Shown here: positions 11,905-24,159 of the stretch, piece after piece
Layout: each line of letters opens with the position of its first letter
Numbering within the stretch: position 1 is the first letter of the stretch
Source of the DNA: Elgaria multicarinata webbii
Taxonomy: Eukaryota > Chordata > Lepidosauria > Squamata > Anguidae
Reading direction: 5' to 3'
Assembly (NCBI RefSeq): GCF_023053635.1
Contig: NC_086180.1
Span: 88,761,447 to 88,825,446 of the forward strand
Length of the DNA stretch: 64,000 bases
The notes under the pieces: model-generated
The model's input: only the letters and a program-made list of their open reading frames with translations
Database searches by the model: none
What the model was told of the DNA's origin: nothing
Made by a program: the position numbers and the translations under genes

Positions 11905-11997
11905 TTTATTTATTTATTTATTTAATTACATTTATATACCGCCCCACAGCCGAAGCTCTCTGGGCGGTTTACAACATTTAAAAATAGTAATGAAAAA
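11905..11997 (-). mobile_element. L2-like LINE 3' end with 6-bp duplication
   Basis: The 93-bp insert carries the tail (ATTT)n followed by the complement of the CCGCCCAGAGAGCTTCGGCTG signature. AAGTTA flanks it at 11899-11904 and 11998-12003, consistent with target-primed insertion. It interrupts a short repeat whose halves lie at about 11835-11898 and 12010-12075. Confidence 0.75.
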
Positions 11998-12573
11998 AAG
12001 TTAGTCATGATTAACAAGTCCTAGTAATTTCAGTGGATCTACTCTAAATGGGACTAACGTTGGATACTACCCACAAGTTATCAGTAGCCCCAGGGAGTGC
12101 TATTTACACATATCTGTGCGTATAAAAAATATGGAAACCCCCATTTTTCATTCACCACCATTTTATCAAGGTAACTTTTATAATGTTATAGTAGCAACGG
12201 CCGACAGAAAGCTCTGGCGTGGGCTGGTCCATGAAGTCACGAAGAGTCGGAAGCGACAACGAATAAACAACAAGTAGAAGACTAAACAAAAAGCATTAAA
12301 AGGGTATCACACTACAGGCCTATAATGCCCCCTTTGAAAAAGCAACAATTAGAAATCCCTTTCTGATCACTGCCATTAACAACTTTGCCAAAATGGCAGT
12401 GATTTCATCTGGATAGGCAGACAAATATAGCATGATTGGAGTATAGCACTCTTTCATTTCAGTGTTAGATGTGCAGATGGAATCATCAGCCTTTTTCCAG
12501 ATTTGTCCGGCTTGTCAGCTCTGACCATTCCTGACAAAGGTGGAGCTCACCACAATTATTCATGTCCTGGTTA

Positions 12574-12618
<45 letters not shown>
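12574..12618. repeat. (ATC)n microsatellite
   Basis: About 15 uninterrupted units of ATC. Confidence 0.95.
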
Positions 12619-12705
12619 ATTGTTACCCGCCTCTCCCTCTGGATTGAGATGGGGTACAACACAAATTATCCAGATTATATTACTGTGATATGCTCTATGT
12701 GGGTC

Positions 12706-12990
12706 TGCCCTTGAAAAACATACAGAAAGTACCATTTGTGCAAAATGCGGCAGCTAGGTGGCAGGTGGGGGGCTAAGACTTCTGACCATGTTGTGTCTCT
12801 TTTAGATGAGTTGCCCTGGTTGTCAGCTTGTTTTCAGGCTCAATTCAAGGTGCTGGTGTTCATTTTAAAAGCCTTCAATGGCTTGGTTCCTGGGTGCCAT
12901 ATGTTCCTCCCCACATGCTCTAGGCATTATTTGGGGGCACTACTTCAGAATCCCCCAGTCCCATAATGCTAGGTGAGCAGTCCCAACGTT
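12706..12990 (+). mobile_element. L2-like LINE fragment
   Basis: Translations resemble the C-terminal end of L2 ORF2: a degraded VQNAAARL-like stretch, then LPWLSACFQAQFKVLVFILK followed by a KAFNGL motif. It is truncated at both ends and lacks the 3' tail. Confidence 0.65.
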
Positions 12991-13412
12991 GAGACCAGGG
13001 GTGTTGAACCCCTTTCAGCCCAAGGGGTTCCAGTTCCATTTTGGAGAAGCACTTGGGGGCTGCACTCCAATGGTGAGTGGGGTCGAAGGCAAATGGGGTA
13101 GAGAATAAAACCCCACCCCCACCCCCAGCCTATTGTAGCTTAAAGCTCTTTACTGCCTGGAAGGAGAAGGCATTTCAACCTTTCAGAATGGGGGGAAACC
13201 TTTAAAGAAATAAATGGCATTTCACTGTTATTTTAATACTTTAAAATATGGCTAGAAAAGCGTTTTAGTGCAACTTACAAGGATGTTTAAAGAAAAATAA
13301 ACTGGTGATAAACATGGTGTAGTGAATATGTGCTGACCTATGATAAGTTCATCTGCCCAATAAGTCACTGCCCTTGTCAATAAGGCATTCCTTAAAAAAA
13401 GATGGAAGAGGT

Positions 13413-13530
13413 TAGCAACCTGGTGCCCTTCAGATGTTTTGGACTACAGCTCCCATAACCCCTGACCACTGGTGGCCATTGGCCATCTTGGCCAGGGCTT
13501 AAGGAAGTTATAGTCCAAAACATTTAGAGG
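13413..13530. repeat. Foldback interspersed repeat ('TTTTGGACTACA' family)
   Basis: Arms near CAGATGTTTTGGACTACAGC and TATAGTCCAAAACATTTAG are complementary, around a centre reading CATTGGCCATCTTGG. Weaker members occur at about 2811-2930, 31080-31150, 36075-36185, 45520-45640, 47530-47610, 48718-48815 and 54690-54760. Confidence 0.65.
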
Positions 13531-13536
13531 GCATCA

Positions 13537-13602
13537 CCTTATTTATTTATTTATTTATTACACTTATATACCGCCCCCATAGCTGGAGCTCTCTAAGTGG
13601 TT
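13537..13602 (-). mobile_element. L2-like LINE 3' tail fragment
   Basis: An ATTT tail is followed by CACTTATATACCGCCCCC and AGCTGGAGCTCTCTAAG, the complement of the L2-like 3' signature. Very short. Confidence 0.6.
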
Positions 13603-16265
13603 TATCCTTCTACTAAGGGCACTGGTGTGGACGGAACATAGCGAGACGTACAGACATAAAACCCCACACTATCCCAATAGGGTGCTTTCAGGCAAGTCTT
13701 TTATTGAGTAATCACTCAGCCTCAAACACGGAATTTTACAAGGCTGCTTCCAGGCATTGGTTCCTTCCACCTTTCGTCTCACCATGGAAAATCCTTAAGG
13801 AAGAAAAGATGGAATAGTTGGTGAGCACTAATGGTGCTCACCATTTAATGGTGAGCACTAAGGCTCCTCTGTCTGGAAGCATCCATTGCCATCTTTGATT
13901 AGTAACCTTCTTTTGTTTTCCTATTGCTTCTTCTGTCTTTTTTCTTTCCACAAAAAAAATCTATTAAGGAGGGAAAGGCAGACTAGCCCCACAAGGCTTC
14001 TTGATTGGTAACACCAGAGTTCTCCACCTGGAAGCACTCATAGCGTAATTGCAATTGCAATTCTGCTTGCAACTTATAGTGGAGGAAAGCAATGATTTAT
14101 TAGCACTAGAAGAAATTTGTCCAGAAGCACCCTGCGATACCTCTCCAGTTAAGGGGAGGGGACAGATATAAGGTGTGTGTGGGAGTATCAGAAGCAGAAG
14201 GTAGGAGTTTAGAAGACACTGAGAACGGTGAGTTTGCTGAAGGCAAGTACAGAGTCTCTTTCTGGGGTTCTGAAGAATGGTAACAGAAGGAGTATTCCTT
14301 TGCTTGTACCTGTATTCTGCTGTTTGTAAATAAAGCAAATATTACCAATATCCTCTTAAGTCTCACAGATTTCCTTGTTCAGAGGAAACTAAACCCAGTA
14401 GTAGACCACCTGGAACACCTCACCCTTAAGAGAAGTGGGTGCTTCAACAGAGTGGTATTGATTACAGTGTTACCCACATTTCACTTTTTAAACCAGAGTT
14501 GAGTTTTCTTTACAGAGCTTGGTCCCTTTCTCCTCAGGCCTGAGGAAGAGAGTGTTGCTCTTAACTAGTTCCTGGCTCTTCCTGCTCTTTCATGTTACAG
14601 TGGGGAGCCCACAACAAGGTGTTGATATGTTCTGTTGGGTCAACCAGCACTGGGGTGGGTCTGAAAAGCCAGAACCTTCCAGATTTTGTCAGGCTGTACC
14701 TTCCATGCAGCAGATTCCAATCTGGCTCTGCATTTGCTCTTGGCTCCAGCCCTGAAGTACCAGATTCTGCTATTGTTCCACTTCCTGGTTCTGCCAAGGG
14801 AACTTTTTTAAAAAAATAATAATCAAAATTTGTCAGCCCTACCCTTAAACCAATATCTCATTTCCCACACATTCTCATTCCCCACACATCTGCTTGGCAT
14901 ATATGGACATAACAGATCCAGAATAATACTACCCATGCAACCCAGATACCATTTCTGCTTTCACCATGGATGCCTCTCGGGGCCGAAGACAGATTTGTGT
15001 AAATGTGACTTTGCCCCCTACCCACTGCAAAAAGCACTCCACTGTCGTATTACAGAATTGAAACACAATTGGGGTGCTGAGCACTCAACCACTAAAACAA
15101 GATAGACGCAACATATTACACATGTGGGTGATATATACAGTATTCCTACATATACAGTTCGTAAATAAGTATACAAAACACTTTCTCCTTGCTGATACAC
15201 TGCCTTAAACCCCTCCAAAAAAATCCAACAGTGCAGAAGCCTGCTCATGGATTATTTATTTACAATATTGATATTTATTTATTTGTTACATTTCTATCAC
15301 ACCTTTCCTCCAAGGAGCACAGAGTAGCATATATGCGTCCCCTCATTATTTTACCTGTTTGGTAGGCTGGGTTGAGAGAGAGAGTGAATAGCCCAAGGTT
15401 GTCCAGTTAACTCTATGGCTGTGTCAGGAACTGCGCAAGGGACCCACCGGTCCACCACTCCAGGCACAAATGTGCATCTGTGAACTTGTCAGTGGCAATC
15501 TCTATCAAGTGCAGTCAATTTAGGGGGTTCTCTGTAGTGAAAGCTCTTGACCATTTGACTTGTTTACTAATTGCTTTCCCATATATTAGATAAGTGAAAG
15601 CTGGACAGGACCCAGAGATCAGTGGGGGCTGGTGTCTCTGATGTCAGTGGGGCAGTGATTCTGCCCCAAGTTTCATTCAGAACAGTCGGAGTGCAGAGTA
15701 ATCCAAGGTGCAGAGCGACCCAGAGCGGACTCATAGCCTCACTGACATCAGAGCCACCAGCCTCCACTGCCAGAGGTTGCTGATACCATTGCCATATACT
15801 ATCCAATACATTTTGCATGTAGTCTTACGTATTTCAAAAGGACAAAGACAATGCACTTACGAGTCTACCACAACTGATAACAGTACACATTTTGTCAAAA
15901 CTGGGTTATCTGTACCCATGTACAATACACTGCATGAGAAGACGCACCGCTTATTAACAGGATTGTTATGAAGCATGCGTCTAAAATATCTACAGTAAGA
16001 ATGTAAATAACTTCTTGTTAATCCAGCAAGATCTGGTCAGAACTCAAATTTTCTTTAAAAATGGCTACCTACAAAAATGACAAATGTATCTAACCTATAG
16101 AAATATCAATTTTATACTACTTTCATTGTTGTGGCTTCCCTCAAAGAATGCTGGAGAACTTAGAGATTTTTCACTTTGCACAACTCATTTTCCCAGCGTT
16201 CCCTGGAGAGAAGGATCTGATGTTGAACTCGTTCAACTATAGACCTATGGAGGCATTATGTGCTT
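13603..16265. other. Non-coding flank, nothing firmly recognised
   Basis: No gene-like sequence. A small inverted motif (GTGAGCACTAATGGTGCTCA) lies near 13821-13840. A segment near 14280-14360 ends in AATAAAGC, which looks like a polyadenylation signal of an old repeat, but no family could be named. Confidence 0.35.
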
Positions 16266-16327
16266 ACAGTCCTCTGTGCAATCAGAAAACCCATTCAATC
16301 AGGGTATACGATTGCACAGAGGACTGT
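16266..16327. repeat. Perfect 18-bp hairpin
   Basis: ACAGTCCTCTGTGCAATC at 16266-16283 pairs perfectly with its complement at 16310-16327, with a 26-base loop. It sits directly before the L2-like fragment. No family or function recognised. Confidence 0.7.
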
Positions 16328-16329
16328 TA

Positions 16330-16762
16330 GGACAGTCACCCAAACAGGCTTACAGACTCCCTCCATACCTTTCCTATCAACATGAGGAAGTCGAGGGTGG
16401 ATCTAGTGTACATAATAGGAAAGTGAGGCAGGTGGCTACCAGGAGGAGGGCCTTCTCTGCTGTGGCACCCCGGCTGTGGAATGAGCTCCCTAAGGAGGTT
16501 CGCTTGGCACCTACATTATATGCTTTTAGACGCCAGGTGAAGACCTTTTTATTCTTCCAGCATTTTAACAGTCTATAAATAAATTTTAACTCGGTGTTTT
16601 AAATTTGTAATTTTGCACTGCTGCTCTTTTTATCTGGTTGAGCTTTTATATTGTATTTTATATTATGGTTTTATACTGTTGTTTTATACTTTGTTTTTAA
16701 TTTTTGTGAACCAGCCAGAGAGCTCCGGCTATTGGGCGGTTTAGAAATGTAATAAATAAATA
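16330..16762 (+). mobile_element. L2-like LINE, 3' end with tail
   Basis: The translation TRRRAFSAVAPRLWNELPKE followed by VRLAP and FRRQVKTFLF is the C-terminal end typical of L2 ORF2. The 3' end reads AGAGAGCTCCGGCTATTGGG and ends in an AAATAAATAA tail. It is 5'-truncated. Confidence 0.82.
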
Positions 16763-19594
16763 ATATCCTCATGTCCCCTCCCAAATCTTTCAGTTTTGTA
16801 ATGCCTGCATAGTGTGCACATACTGTGTAGCCTGAGGATTGAAATAAGCAGGGAGTTCTAAACTAGAAATTACTGAGGTCTGCATATTGGGCATTCAACC
16901 ATGGCTACTGGCAAGGAAATTACTTCTGCCTCTGATTCTCCTAGAAAAGGGAATGTTCATGTTTTCTGTCTTACCTATTAAAATAAAGAGTAACTGTCTG
17001 CATTAGTGAATATCTAGAAAAAAAAATCTTACGTGTGACAATTACTTTCAAGGTGGTAAAGATTTTTTTATATATATAAGGGCTTTTCCCCTTACTTGTA
17101 CTTGATTGCCAAGTAATTCTGTTGGGGATTGCCAATTCTTTCCTCTCCTATGAAAAAGACAGCTAGCTAGCTGTTAATTAGCACTTGGCTAAAATGCCTC
17201 CAAAGCTGAGCGTTCCCAACTGAGTCCTTTCAAAAGTAGGTTTCAGTTGATTTAAATTCAGCAGCAGAAAATAAATTTGAAGGCGCATTTCAATTTCGAA
17301 TGTAGACTTTTCTAGTTCTGAACTTTAAAGTAGCCTAGCTACTTTGTTGATCAAGCTTCTAGACTTCTTTAGCATTCCCTTAGACCAAACTCAAGCCAAT
17401 TTTCCTGCCAACATCAAAATAACATGACACATAACCCTCTTGGCTGATCATATTCTGAACATGCAGGAAGCAGAAGATTCCACTTCCTGATTCTCCAATC
17501 TTCTTTGGCTGTTTGGTCTATATTTACAGGTCATTCAGCAAATATATCCCTTAAAACAGGTGTGGGAAGGGAGAAGGCTTCCTTTCCAATAGATCTGTAT
17601 TTTGCATATAAAAAGAAATTAGGTAAATGACAGAACTATTATCACTACCCAAAAGCTATATTCTTTATGATTGATTTAAGGATGAGGCAGAAGCCATTGG
17701 TTCTGATTTAGTGGAGCAATTTGTTAGAAACACCAGATCTTGTCAACATTTAGCCCTGATCCACCCCTAGTTGTAGCTGCACAGGATCGTGTCAGTTAAA
17801 ACTTTGGGTGGTTTCTCCCTCAACAATCCAGAGTCCCAGATTCTGACATCACAGACCACAACCAGGAACTTGTAATCTAAAAATGAAGCAGAATGTTTGA
17901 ACCTTGAATATATAACATTTATATAATGAAGTATTTAGAGACTTGTGTAGTTTTCTGAAGCTTCCAATTGGAATACTTTTCTTATTACAGAAATTTGTGG
18001 TGAAAATGCTTCCTTGGACTGATTTCTTAATATGGAAAGCTTGCATGTTTTCTACGTGACAGTTGGGGCTATCACTTCGTGCAGTTGTGTGTATACGCAT
18101 GTGTGAAGTGCAACAGACCTGTTGCTGTGGATAATTCTCTCTTTTGTCAGGCAATTACTTAAGGATAGGAGGCAAGGTTGAAGGTGATAAGGTTATCACA
18201 GAACCTTCTAGCAATTCACGAGGAAAAGGTAGATCAATGCTCAGTCACTGTCAATCAGTTACGCAATAGGCAAAGCCTTGCTAAGTCTAAAGAATCCTTT
18301 AGAGCCCTCCTGAGAGCAACATCCAGCATTAGGAATGGATGCCGGCCCTGCTCTCTACCCCTACTCCGGTATTGTGTTAGAAAAATTGTGGATTACAACC
18401 CAATTAAATCAAATAAAAAGCAATCCGGATGCAGTTTTCAAAAGGAAGGTTTATTTTCCCCTTCAGGTACCATGAAATCTCTTTGTGCAAAGGTCCTCTC
18501 CTCAGATCAAATGGGGGAGAAGAGGCCACGAATGGAAATGAGCTTCTTGTTTTATACAGGGAGAACCATTTGTACACATACAATTGGCTGCTAGCCCAAA
18601 TTGCCACCCCTTATGTCACCCGACATGCTCAGCTGGGAAGGGAAAGGGTTAATTCTGCCCAATCTCCCTTCCTACCCAACCCCCTTCGCAATGTCCCCTG
18701 GGACATTCCTGTCCCACCTTGCCTACGTAGCAGAACCTTTCCCGCTTCATCTTCTCTCCATCCAATCAGTATTCAGTGTCCCTTCCCAAATTCCCACCGA
18801 AGCGTGTGGAAAGGAAGGTGAAAAAGAAGCCCCCAGCACCCAAAATGGCACCTGACATTCCTTTCGATGGGCAAGCTTCCCACCTCTTATTTCTCTCCCT
18901 GGTTTCCTGCCAAGTCGTGGGGGAAGGAAAAATAGGTATGTATGTGTATGCCAGCTGTGCAAGCAAACGCCTGGCGATTTTAACCAGCAGCTAGGGCTTG
19001 TTCCTTACACTTGAGTAAGCGCTCTTACCCAAATAGGTAAATGGGGCTTTTCTTCCCTACCTGGGAATAGAGGATCTACTCTATTCATCTAAAACCAAAA
19101 GATTCAGGGTGGGGGAGGAGGGTTTTGAAGAGAAGAAGGGAAGGGGAGAAATGGACGAAGGTAATCATTGGAAATTAACCAAAATTTACATGACATTTGC
19201 ATGCACATGTAAATGCTCCAGAATGGTAAGGGACATGGCATTGGACACTGCACGGTAAAAGGAATATTCTAGAAAATTGCTGTCCTGTCCCCTTTCTTCC
19301 AGTGTGAAGTCTTTACTAGATCCCATTTCCTTTCATAAATGAAAGGAACACTTCTTTTCATAAAGGGACAAGTTTAGATCCAACCCCATATCATGTTATG
19401 TAATTATTCGTGTTCCCAAATGTAATGCCAGATATGTTAGGAGTTGGTAATTGCTACAAGCAGGATTTCAATAGAAAAATGAAAAAGAAGAGGAGAAAAA
19501 AATCTTGTCTTTTACCATTTTCACAGTGAAATAATATTGAAAGATACCCAGTTATTAAGAGTCTAGTATAAGTAGTATTATAATTAACTCTAAT
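16763..19594. other. Non-coding flank, nothing recognised
   Basis: AT-rich sequence between the L2-like tail and an ancient L1 fragment. The moderately long frames at 18178-18821 overlap in several phases, resemble no family I know and have no splice context. Confidence 0.4.
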
Positions 19595-19860
19595 CACTTA
19601 ATCAACACGACCTATTCTAGAGCATTCTAGAACAACAACATACATACATTTCCATTCTTGGTAGTCAAAAGCCTTCTCCGTGTTGATAAATAATAAAGCT
19701 GCTTTTTCTTTTTGATATTGATAAGTAATGAATACCACTAATAGTTCTCACATTCTCAAAATGACTTAGCAACAATTCTTGACTGAATTTTGCGAATATA
19801 TCTAGATAACATATTTTTTAATCTCTAAAAAAGTTGTGCTAATATTTTACAGTGCAATAA
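19595..19860 (-). mobile_element. Ancient L1 ORF2 fragment (reverse-transcriptase region)
   Basis: The minus strand near 19640-19690 translates to ALLFINTEKAFDYQEW, which aligns by eye with the L1 'DAEKAFDRVEW' motif of the polymerase. Upstream in the element, INVRT- and IHYLS-like pieces fit the region just before it. It is heavily decayed, and its limits are approximate (remnants may reach about 20300). Confidence 0.6.
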
Positions 19861-20651
19861 TAATATTGGTTGATAATATCCTACAACTTACTTGCTTTTA
19901 TTGGGTACAGGAATTATTGTTTGTTTGGTTCAAAGGGGAAAAAAATAACTTATTTTGTCTTATATAATCTATGAAGACAATAGTGCATTAATTACATCTT
20001 AAATTTCCTGACTTCCTCAAATATGATTTTCCTCACCTGTGATAAAAGGGATATTTAAGGTTGACAGAAATCTGTTTTACTATAGGTGCCATATTTATAG
20101 GTGGAACTGTTCTGGAAATCTAAAATTCTAATACTCTGTTGGCTACAGTTTCCCTGCTTATTTTATGCTTAAAATAAGTTTATTTAGAATGTTGTAAGAT
20201 TTAAAAGAACCCAAAGCTATTAGATGATACTTGATGTCAAATTAGTTGTTAAGAAAAAAAGTAAATGTCTTCCAAAATCCTTTGAGAGACATTAATTGTT
20301 TCCAATAAAAGGTTTCCAAGATCCCAATTAAATGATAGGAACATAGGAAGCTTACCATATATCAGGTCTACATATTTGTTCATCTAGCCCAGTTCTAACC
20401 AGCAGAACACCCAAAATATCTTGAGAAAAGGTCTTTCACATCAACAGCTGCCTCGTTTTATTTTTTTAAGTCAGGATGCTGAGCCATAGGGCTTTTGCAT
20501 GCTAAGTATGTGCTCTATCAGTGAGCCATGATTTTAATTTTGGCTTCATTAACAGTCAAGGGACAGTGGTGTGTGACCTGCCTAAGTACTGATGTATTCT
20601 CTCAGTGGATTTCAGGAAGGTGTGTCAAAAAATAAACTCTGTGAGAGTGCA

Positions 20652-20974
20652 AGCTCCATCACACTGGGGGTTAACACGCTTCCTACCTTCGCTTCTCCAC
20701 CTGTGTTTCCGGTCCTGAGTTACTTCCTCTTTCAAAAAAGAAGTACCCAACAGGCCCATGGAGACGGCTGTTCTAATAGCGCTGCTTCTCCTGCACACAG
20801 CAGGAGAGCGCAGCAATTCTGAGTTTAAAAAAAACATCGGACTTAATGAGGGTTTTTTTGTCGCGCAAGTAAGGCCAGAAGGGGCGGGGAGCAGACGATG
20901 TCATGTGAGGGACCTGGGCAAACTCCGTGAGTGCCCAGTAACGAGTGTGCAATAAAACGCTCATCAGATGGAGC
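20652..20974 (+). mobile_element. MITE, 'AGCTCCATC' family, copy A
   Basis: The ends are inverted (AGCTCCATC ... GATGGAGCT). The body matches the element at 44957-45297 in the opposite orientation, including CAGGAGAGCGCAGCAATTCT and the CTGGGCAAACTCC-like region. It has no coding capacity; no duplication found and superfamily undetermined. Confidence 0.72.
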
Positions 20975-21024
20975 TTTAAGTCTCAAGAATGTGTGAATGT
21001 GAAATTTGTCTCATTAGGATGATA

Positions 21025-21247
21025 CCCTGTTTCCCCGAAAGTAAGACATCCCCCGAAAATAAGACCTACTTCCAGTTTTGCCTCTCGCTGTAATATAAGG
21101 CATCCCCCCGAAAATAAGACCTTTTTTTTTGTTCAACAATAAATGTGTACAGTATTCTTCTTCATGGAAAAATAAGACATCCCCTGAAAATAAGACCTAG
21201 GAGCAAAAATTAATATAAGACACTATCTTATTTTCGGGGAAACAGGG
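21025..21247. mobile_element. Tc1/mariner-like MITE ('CCCTGTTTCCCCGAAAATAAGAC' type)
   Basis: The terminal inverted repeats are about 23 bp (CCCTGTTTCCCCGAAAGTAA at left, its near complement at right). TA lies immediately outside both ends (21023-21024 and 21248-21249), the duplication typical of the Tc1/mariner superfamily. Internal copies of CCCCGAAAATAAGACC repeat the terminal motif. No transposase. Confidence 0.85.
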
Positions 21248-21984
21248 TAATATGTCCACATATCCTGTATGTTTTTAGATATCGACCATTTATTCCCCCC
21301 TCCCCGGATAGTGTGATAATCCAATTGATTTAGATCTGTCTAATTTTTGGTTCTCTTTTGACACTGCCACCTGTTAGTGTATTTCCTTATAGAATTTTAT
21401 CCAGTTGTTTCATTAAGCATTCAAAAATAGGGTGTTTTTTGGTATAATTAGGTGTAGAAATACAGGTGTTTGGATCCAGACATGGTATTTAGAGTAAATA
21501 AATTGAAATGAATGGTTACTTAGGGGCACTTCTATGATTAACAGAACAATCCTACGGTCCCTGGGAGAGTGTCCTAGGGACCATAGGATTCCTGCTCCTA
21601 CAACCTCGGGAGGGGGAATCCGACATCAGATACTTCCCCCACCCCCTTTCAGCAAAAACATGGCACCTGCTTATAGAAGTCAAAAAGTGGTGGGAAGTGT
21701 TTCTGGTCCACAGGGAGGAAGTTGAGAGGTGAGGCTGGGATCTGCAGGATCCTATAGCCTCTTTATCGCCCAGCTGCCAGTAAGTGAGCTAGATGGGTTC
21801 AGAGGCTTGTCTAGCTGTTTTGCTTTTAGGATGAGTGGGAGGTAAAATTGCCCCCACTGTTCCTTCTGCCTTGCTAGCAACAGGCAGGACATACGATTTT
21901 TGGAAGCCTCCAAGCTCGGAGGCTTTGTTTATTGGGCAGCAATCCCCACAAGATTTCCTCCTTAGTCTGGATCAAACCCATTGG

Positions 21985-22307
21985 ATCAAACAATGCAAAG
22001 CCCACTTGCATTGGCTGCCTATACATTTCCAAGCCCAATTCAAGGTGCTGGTTTTAACCTATAAAGCTCTACATGGCTTGGGACCGCAATACCTGATGGA
22101 ATGCCTCTCCCTACATGAACTTACCGGTATAATGCGCTCAACATCCTGGCGCCAACATTGTTATCTTTTCGGCGCCAGGTCAAGACTTTTCTCTTCTCCC
22201 AGGCATTTTTAACAGCATTTTAACAGCATTTAACAACGTTAAGTTTGTTTTTAATGGACCCCACAATTGTTGTTTTTAAATGGATACTGTTGTTTTTATA
22301 CTGTTTT

Positions 22308-22342
<35 letters not shown>

Positions 22343-22846
22343 TTTTTAAATTGTATACTTTTAATGTTTACTATTTTTAAATGTTGTAAACCGCCCAGAG
22401 AGCTTCAGCTGTGGGGCGGTATATAAATGTAATTAAATAAATAAATAAATAAATAAACATCTAAGGTCCTCCTCCGAGTGCCTACTCTGAGGGAAGCTTG
22501 GAGGGTAGCAACAAAGGAGAGGACCTTTTTGGTGGTGGCCCCCTGACTGTGGAATGATCTCCCCGATAAGGCTCGCCTGGCGCCAACACTGTTATCTTTC
22601 AGATGCCAGGTTGAGACTTTTCTCTTCTCCCAGGCATTTAATAGCATTTAACAACGCTAAGTTTGTTTTTAACGGACCCCAGAACTGCTGTTTTTAAATG
22701 GATGTTGTTTTTATATTGTTGTCTATATGTTTCTGATGGCATTTTAAAATTTTGAATACTTTTTAAATGTTTACTGTTTTTAACTGTTGTAAACCATCCA
22801 GAAAGCTTCGGCTGTGGGTCGGTATATAAATGTAATAAAAAAAAGA
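21985..22846 (+). mobile_element. L2-like LINE 3' part (outer copy)
   Basis: The translation HLHWLPIHFQAQFKVLVLTY followed by KALHGLGPQYL is the C-terminal region of L2 ORF2. It breaks off at CTCAACATC and resumes at 22462 with TAAGGTCCTCCTCC, after a second L2-like copy at 22146-22455. The 3' end carries AGCTTCGGCTGTGGGTCGGT and an A-rich tail. Confidence 0.82.
22146..22455 (+). mobile_element. L2-like LINE inserted into another L2-like copy
   Basis: The insert starts CTGGCGCCAACATTGTTATC, contains a (GT)n tract at about 22310-22341 and ends in (AAAT)n. AACATC occurs at 22140-22145 and 22456-22461 as a 6-bp duplication, and the outer element reads through when the insert is removed. Inner and outer copies share the GCCTGGCGCCAACA region, so they belong to the same family. 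Confidence 0.78.
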
Positions 22847-23573
22847 AAAAGAAAAAAAGAAAACACTTCATATTCCATAATCCTTTATTATAGGCGATAT
22901 CTACCTTCATCATCTCTGATCATTTACTTGCAGATTTCTCTCTGATGTCAATTAGAATCCCATTTGACTTTGCTGAAGCCACATATATAGTTAATTTAAA
23001 ATAACTTATCCTGGAGCCTCTTCTCAGACTACTTAGTATGTGTTTCTTTTAGCATACGCATGTCAATTCTATTATTTCTCCAAAGGCACGTTCCACTTCA
23101 AATTTTTTTAGTTGTTTAATCCTCTAATGTTAATCACAAACATCTTACAAACATTTGCCAGTGTCTCGTTAGTAAATGGAAAGAAGGGGAAAATAAATGA
23201 GAGTGCAAAAGCAAAAGCAAAAAAAAAAAAAAAAAGCGTCAATGTGCATGCACCATTATTTGACACCTTTCCCTATTAGTTTGTGACTTGAGGTATTACC
23301 TCCAACATTGAATCCTGCTTGTTTCCTTGTAAAAGTTAGTATCTCCTTTTCAACTGAGCCCTTCTTTGAGCTAAGCCTCTGAGAAAGGACTTATTCATGT
23401 CTTTGTGGATCTCCATCCCACAGGAATGTTTGTTTTACAGGTGTGCCCAACCACAACATTCAGTTCAGATCCTGATTTCACAATTTCAAAAATAGCTTAA
23501 TTCAACTTGGAGGCGCAAAGAAGGTCCAAGAAGGAAGTTTGCTCCTTGAAATCTGAAGGTATGTAACTCAGTT
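22847..23573. other. Non-coding, nothing recognised
   Basis: No gene-like frame or recognised repeat apart from an A-homopolymer near 23219-23236. Confidence 0.4.
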
Positions 23574-23794
23574 TAGGGTGACCATATGAAAATTACAACA
23601 TTTAAAGCTGCAGGAGCTATACTAGAGTGACCAGATTTAAAAGAGGGCAGGGCACCTGCAGCTTTAACTGTTGTGATGAAGAGGAAATTTCACCAGGTTC
23701 TCCATATATACAAATTACACCTGCTGAAATCCCCTTTTCAATGCAACTGTTAAAGATACAGGAGCCCTGTCCCCTTTTTCATATGGTCACCCTA
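23574..23794. mobile_element. hAT-type MITE ('AGGGTGACCATATG' family), 221 bp
   Basis: It starts TAGGGTGACCATATG and ends CATATGGTCACCCTA, as does the copy at 62327-62498, whose 8-bp duplication places the family with hAT elements. Here the flanks no longer match, suggesting greater age. Internally it repeats GCAGGAGC and AACTGTTAAAGATACAGGAG. Confidence 0.78.
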
Positions 23795-24159
23795 GTAAGT
23801 CCCAATTGATTATAAATGGAAAGTCAACAAATGGCTATAACCTTTTTAAAAAACTTTTTGACAGAATTGGATGGAATTCAGTTATGTTAGCCCGTTCTGA
23901 GAGTATAAAGCTTGCCAACTTCCAGACAAGTAGGTACAGGATTTGTTGAAAGTTGCATTTAAACCTTTTAAGAGAACTGCCAATAACTTTTCAATTTCCT
24001 GACAAGACTTGGATGAAATTTGCAAGCTAAGAAGTGAAACATACAAAATTTAAGACTGATAGGTGCAAGAAGTTTTGAGCAAGAGCAGTGAATGGGATTC
24101 ACTTACCACCCTGTTGTAAACTGTATGACAATAGGGACAAATTGTATGAAAAAAATGGC

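Noticed and set aside
13603-14420. Suspected LTR-like repeat ending near 14340
   Set aside because: Only a polyadenylation-like signal was seen; no paired ends, primer-binding site or coding relic.
18178-18821. Overlapping 130-138 codon frames
   Set aside because: Three phases overlap, none resembles a family I know and there is no splice context.
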